Both the position numbers and the translations under genes were made by a program. Shown piece after piece: positions 58,921-64,000 of a DNA stretch of 64,000 bases; position 1 is the first letter of the stretch, and the number at the start of each line of letters is the position of its first letter. This DNA is from Isoetes taiwanensis. Lineage: Eukaryota > Streptophyta > Lycopodiopsida > Isoetales > Isoetaceae. Below the pieces are notes generated by a model. The model was not told the DNA's origin, made no database searches, and worked only from the letters and a program-made list of their open reading frames with translations. Location: NCBI GenBank assembly GCA_021234155.1, contig JAJEKV010000008.1, positions 15,053,294 through 15,117,293 on the forward strand. Reading direction: 5' to 3'.

Positions 58921-61900
58921 AAATAAAAGGGCAACACGTACGCTAATTTAAAGTGCACATTGATTGCTATAAAAGTTGACTTTGGGTAATTACCAAGAAT
59001 CATGACGTGGGGTCTATTATAACGTGAGAACATATCGAGCAAAGCGAAATTTTGAGCGGAAGCATTTTGCCCGCTTTATTTTTCCTCCTCTTCGTGCATG
59101 CTGCTGTTCCGATGAGCAAGCAAGGATGCTTGAGAAGAGGACAAGCTGTTTGTGTTGTATTTGTTAGCGCCCTATCATTGATACTGGAGCTCTGTTTTCA
59201 TTGATCAGAATGCGGAGGATCAGTTTTTTCATGAGAATGGGTGTTGTAGAAGCGATGAAGCAAGTATGGAAGCCACTTAACCAATTGCCCTTGGTCTGAT
59301 TAATGCTATATGCAGCACAGAATGTTCTACTTACCTTGAATTTTTTTGTTAATGCAGCTTGCTCAATCCGGACACTGGATGTTGTCTTTAACATCTAGCT
59401 TTGCTGCACACCCAGCTGTTGGTAATACTCGGTTCTTTTCGTTGTAGATTCTTACATGCATGTAAGTCCAGGTAACCAAGGATTGGGGACATGTCTAGCT
59501 AGCACAGATAATGCAGTTCGGACAAGAGGTAACAACCAGTTAGATTGCAGGCTTTTTGCTGCAGCTAACATCAAAACTTTTGCAGGAATGCTACTTTTGG
59601 CAGAGATAATATGGATGTATCCACAACTGCTGGAAGCTAATGTCATTCACAGCTTGGCCCAATTCTTTGCTGCACGCTTTGTAAGCTTTCTATGGTCAAT
59701 GTGCAGATTGATTTTTAGGAAGTACTCTTCTTTCGCTGGGGCAAAGAATGCATGCTTCTTCTCTGAGCCAGTACATAAGGAATGCCTCTTCTGAAAATGA
59801 GAGAGAAAATAAATAGATGTTTTGCACTTTTTGCTTCCGTACTTATCTGATTGAAACTTCTTCTTTTAGGCTAATTGGCATGCTCTTTGTGGTGCTGTTG
59901 GCGTGCCTCAGTCTTCTTAGCAGACAAAGTTCACTTGGAGACGATTTATATATCTGCCGCCAAAAGCTGTAGATCCCGAATTTTATTTACATCAATTGTT
60001 CAGGATAACAGTGTTTGATGTGGCATCGTTGATGTGAAATAGAGTCTACACCAAACAGATCAACACTCTCAGGGTTGTGTTCTTGGAGCTTTGAGTTTCT
60101 AGAAGCCGGATGTCATTCATAGCCATTGCTTCTGTGGTAAGTTTCTTTTGTTATTTTTGGGTTCAATCTGGCCATGATTCTCATCTCCAGTTGGGCTTCT
60201 GATTCTTATTCATCTTTGTTTTGCAGTAAGGGTTTCGCAAGTATATGTATGATGTGGTACGCAGGTTGCTTTTAAGGCTAAAAATTAAGAAAATGGACAT
60301 CACCTTTTGCATGTTATTGCAAGCCTATGTCAAAAACGGGATTCCAGTGCCACAGTTCTTCCAGTTGTCTGTGAAAAGGTACTGTAATATCTGTCTCTAT
60401 TTCCTCTAGGATTGATTTGCGTCTAGGTTTGAACAAAGTAGAGATTGCCTCTGGTGCAGGTTGACGTTGCAATCTTGGAAGTTAGCGAATTTGAAAACTT
60501 GCCTGGCATATTAACCAAGGTATTTGGATATTTTACTCTGCAAGCCTTGAATGTGATGCATGACAATTCTCCTGAGCTAGCTTTCAAACATGTGAGGTCT
60601 TCAGAAATTTAAAATTTTGCTCCGTTCTATGCTCGGAAGCCAAATTTACTTTGTTTTTCTCTGTACTTTTGCAATTGATGTGCAATAGATGCTGCTTGGA
60701 CGGACTAGAGTTCGAAAATGAAATTCAGGTATCAAACCATATATAAGTCATTCACTTTGATTCTATTCTTCAATATTCCATGATGCTCCATTGCATGCGT
60801 GCCAATTGTCAAATTTTTTTTTCAGGGAACATTTTCCTAATTTTGCATTCTTGCATTTATTGAGGAGGAGCCACAGCCACGTGACTCCCCTTCCTCAATC
60901 AATCCCCTTCTTGCATTCCTCAATATGAGCTCCATGTATTCAATCGGTGGCTCGATAAATCTTGCCGCTGTCTAAGACCTTTGTGATGGGAGCTGTGGAT
61001 CTCCTCCCAAGGCTCTAGAATGCATCTTTGATGTCAATCGGCCTCACGCCCACATTTCAATTTCCGGCCATATAGGTATGGCTCTTGCACCTCAATCACT
61101 GTTTTTTAGCTTTTTAAAACCATTTCAGTGATTTTCTTCTGCAGAAGCATCGCGTGATTAAGCTTTTGGAGCTAAAGGGCTTAAGGAATTTTTAATGATT
61201 TTACTTTTTGAGCGCAGAAGGCGTAGAATCTTTGAAAGTCCCGTATTCTTATCTAAAGCCATAAATAGGTAAGGATGTTCCGTCGATGTTTGAAGGAGCT
61301 CTATCAAGAGCTCACTTGTTGGTCATTTGGATGAGGATACCCTGTCCTTTGGATGGTCGCCTGGTTGCGAGTAGAGCCGACTTTGTTGCTAGAGCAATGC
61401 AAACGAGATATTTTTGGGCATCTTAGTAACTCTTCAGCACGCGGATTGATGAGCCAATCGATGCTAAAGATGTTGGTTTTGGGTTGAGTATCGGAGAAAA
61501 TGGATTTCAGCTTCATTTCCGCATGGCATTTTCACTTGGTTTTAAAACTTAAGTCTTTTTACATCGGGGTTTATCTTTTAGGAATGACAAACCGGGCTTG
61601 CGTGTAAAACCGAGGTTTTATAGTTTGTTCGTTTTGTTTCTTGCAAGAAGCTAAGGTTTTGTAATTGTAGAAGCCACGGATAGGCGCCCTTTCCATTGGT
61701 TGCCCTAAATACGGATATTTGGTCCGCTTAAACGACTATTCGGGCGTGGCTAATCCGAAAAAATATGGGGATAAAAAATGTTCAATTTGCATGTTCCGGA
61801 TCCGACAGTGCAGAGGTGCTTGGCCCATAGCCAGAAAGATGCTTTTAGATTTTCATGTCTTTGAAAAACGAAATTGAAGAGGTAAATGATTCCGGCCTCT

Positions 61901-62760
61901 TTAACGGGGATTCTTACCGTTATAGCTCAAGCTCAGAGCAGAAGAAATGCAGAGGTAAATGATTTTTCCAGAAGTATTGAAATCCTGCTGGTTTTGCTAA
62001 GCTTTGCACTTTCGGCTCGAAGATATAGCCGAGGATGCTTAATAAAGTAATATGGTATCATATCACATGCTTCTATTCAGGTTTGAGATGAAATCTTTGG
62101 TTGATCTGAATAGTTGTATTCTCTGTTGGCTTTGTAACAGAGTAACGTTTTTGTGAACACTTACTGAAATAAAGCGTGATAGCTTGTTATTGGCAAATCG
62201 ATGGCCTACAAATATTCTAGGCTCAACTATATGTACAGGCTCCAAGATTTGTTTCAATACAGGCCTGACACAAATGTTTCCTGGACAATGCTACATGTTC
62301 CTAGTTCTTGTTGGTAACAAGCTTGATGCTTGGGTGAGCATACAATTACTGCTTGTGGATTGTGAGGGGATATTGCCATTCAGATGGATATCAGCATTAA
62401 GGCCCCATGAGCTGGGCGCACATGTAAAATACAACGTACCTCATTTATTCTTATAATTCTATTCTTCTTACCCCTTCTGGAAACTCATGCCATGCAATAT
62501 TTTTGACTTGACTGTGTGTACATGCGTTAAATGATAGCTGCAAGGCAGGTTTATTTTGCATTGCCAAAGAGTAATGTCTGATTTGTGCTTGAAATACCTT
62601 TGGGGCTGTATGACATTCTCTATATCTATACAAATATTTTTTTGGATTCTGTTGGCTCAGTTTGAATAGGCTGCTAGCTGCAGATTTGCTGCCTGGTACT
62701 TTGTCCAAGTTTAATGCCAACTTTACCGATCTAATAAATTAGTTGCAATCACCTTATGTC
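58921..62760. other. intron-like sequence with a few exon-like stretches, gene not identified
   Basis: The plus strand shows splice-like sites: a pyrimidine-rich tract with TTTTGCAG at 60226 followed by GFRKYMYDVVRRLLLRLKIK ... VPQFFQLSV to a possible donor AAG|GTACTG at about 60380; and GTGCAG at about 60462 followed by VDVAILEVSEFENLPGILTK to AAG|GTATTT. These could be exons of one plus-strand gene, but I cannot name the family and find no start or end. Frames at 59456-59794, 62063-62456 and 62451-62720 carry no motif. Confidence 0.3.
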
Positions 62761-62764
62761 TTTA

Positions 62765-63155
62765 TTAAGGTTTCGGAACATCTTTGAGAAGGTGGAACAC
62801 AAGCCCTGCTTCTCGCAAATGCCCCAAGATTGCCCCGTCGCCCTCTGGAACTATGGATTCTTCTGACCAATGCAGCTCAAACAGGGGTTTTTTTATTTCT
62901 GGAACAGGGTCTGATCCAATGATAAGCGCAGCAGCTCCATCTCCGAATAATGCAGACCCTACAAGCCCATCCAGACGGGTTTCTGAAGGAGACGGGTTTC
63001 GATCCAATGATAAGCGCAGCAGCTCCATCTCCAAATAATGCAGACCCTACAAGCCCATCCAGAGGGGTTTCTGAAGGAGACGGGTTTTTGAAGGAGCTCT
63101 GAATGTCACCGCTGTTACTTCGCCACAGGTAACCAGCACTCTGGCCCCTTTGCAA
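62765..63155 (-). pseudogene. chalcone-synthase-like type III polyketide synthase fragment
   Basis: The minus strand reads [20 protein letters not shown] in one frame, then [36 protein letters not shown] and [18 protein letters not shown] in others, matching roughly residues 180-280 of CHS/stilbene-synthase proteins. An 88-bp tandem duplication repeats the [14 protein letters not shown] block and shifts the frame. The region of the active-site Cys, the His/Asn residues and the GFGPG loop are all absent. A fragment only. CHS enzymes condense a CoA starter with malonyl-CoA in flavonoid or stilbene synthesis. Confidence 0.85.
62913..63088 (-). repeat. 88-bp tandem duplication in the polyketide synthase fragment
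   Basis: Units start GATCCAATGATAAGCGCAGC at 62913 and 63001. Eighty-eight is not a multiple of three, so the duplication itself breaks the frame. Confidence 0.93.
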
Positions 63156-63244
63156 AACTTATTTCAAGATTATTGGGTTTGTAGATGAGCGAAGCTTGCT
63201 TGCAAAGATCGAACCGGAGGCTTTTAACAAAATAAGGTTGTACT

Positions 63245-63860
63245 TTACGTTATGTTAAGATAGAAAACCAACTTTGTTATGTTCAATAGTTGCAAGATAG
63301 ATCCCATGTTCTCCGGTTGAAGAGTTTTTTTGCTCATCACCATGGAGGGACTTGCAAGGCTACGCCATGGGAGTATAACATCGGAAGGAAAATCAAAGCT
63401 TTGCCATGTCACTTGGCGCTCATTGTTATACATTATCGGTTACGATTCGTTCAACTTTGTAGAAGATACATTAGTTGAAGATTCCCAAATTAAACCTCCA
63501 TTTTTGAGCCCGAGTTCAAAAGTATAAACTTTGAATTAATTTCGCCAAGCAACAGGGGCGGATTTTTCTTTGGCGACACATTTCTGGCGGGCAATCCGCA
63601 CAGAACACCGATGCTTACATTATTATCGCAACCCATATCAACTGACAAGTTGAAGTTTCCAAGATTGTTGTTGAACTCGTAAAATGCCAAACAAAAGGTC
63701 CCATTGTCGCTCTGCATCAGATCATTTCCTCCATACCCAGTTCTGAGGACCTGTATTTGCCTTCAGATCCAACATATTCAGGCAAATACTGTGCACTGCT
63801 GGTTACGTCCCATAAGGAAGGCAATCTATTAGTAGTTAGTGATATAAATGAGAAGATAAT
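63245..63860 (-). pseudogene. bulb-type-lectin (S-domain) receptor-like kinase, N-terminal fragment
   Basis: 63717-63490 reads LQSDNGTF-like MQSDNGTFCLAFYEFNNNLG and NFNLSVDMGCDNNVSIGV, the bulb-type lectin fold seen in gymnosperm receptor kinases (DLLQSDNGTFxLGFYEFN). 63433-63245 continues MYNNERQVTWQSFDFPSDVI, then LPWRSLASPSMVMS and LQLLNITKLVFYLN, matching YNNxxQVVWQSFDxPTDxLLPGQSL. The two pieces are in different frames, with a decayed join at about 63440-63490. No kinase domain occurs in the window; it would lie to the left, where 62765-63155 is unrelated. Probably a truncated pseudogene. Confidence 0.7.
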
Positions 63861-64000
63861 ATGATATGTCTTGCCTTCTGTTATCGAGAGGGATTGTTAG
63901 AATCTACAAATACAAAGAATAGGTTGGCAACAAAAATTATGCAACCAAGCTGTACTAGCTAGAGTTCCATATCCAAATATTCTACACACATGAAGTTAGA

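Overview
This is a stretch of a large, transposon-rich seed-plant nuclear genome, most likely a gymnosperm. That is inferred from the density of old Copia, Gypsy and LINE elements, from spliceosomal GT..AG introns, and from broken copies of plant families: UDP-glycosyltransferase, U-box/armadillo E3 ligase, chalcone-synthase-like polyketide synthase and bulb-type-lectin receptor kinase. The species cannot be named. Almost nothing is an intact conventional host gene, and a 225-base assembly gap lies at 15384-15608.

Region 0-15 kb: a microsatellite tail and LINE 3' end (454-1090), a decayed L1-type LINE (about 1456-4200, minus), a probable solo LTR (about 7928-9560), a Gypsy integrase C-terminus with chromodomain (10044-10600, minus), and long unrecognised tracts.

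Region 16-36.5 kb is a three-level nest. The outermost element is a minus-strand Ty3/Gypsy element: gag at 36504-35352, then zinc knuckle, protease, RT and RNase H at 18136-15900. Its gag is split by a minus-strand Copia element (A, LTRs 18141-18714 and 34787-35351). Copia A is itself split twice: by a plus-strand Copia element (B, 18912-25013, 5-bp TSD ATCTC) inside its RNase H, and by a full-length L1-type LINE (29041-34681, about 10-bp TSD) inside its gag.

Region 36.5-40.3 kb holds the most interesting content. Directly upstream of the Gypsy gag, on the same strand, is a run of long open frames of unknown family. The first (40273-39062) ends in an almost canonical histone H3: a shortened H3-like tail with STGGK, then a colinear 99-residue H3 core. 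It is fused behind about 260 residues of unknown sequence with a charged helix, DQ-rich repeats and a basic patch. The next frame (38831-37410) is a proline-rich acidic protein of unknown family, followed by a short acidic frame (37259-36768) and then gag. The simplest reading is that the Gypsy element, or a host gene beside it, has captured and kept a histone H3 fold. I know of no described retroelement with this arrangement.

Region 40.3-64 kb: a degenerate ~31-bp minisatellite (41193-41835), a UDP-glycosyltransferase pseudogene that keeps an intron (46126-44260), a possible exon of an unknown gene (49635-49335), diverged inverted repeats flanking about 7 kb (46.9 and 54.0 kb), a U-box/ARM pseudogene (53013-52100), a second LINE family (58920-54105), a polyketide synthase fragment (63155-62765) and the N-terminal part of a bulb-type-lectin receptor kinase (63860-63245). 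Short direct duplications recur through these broken genes.
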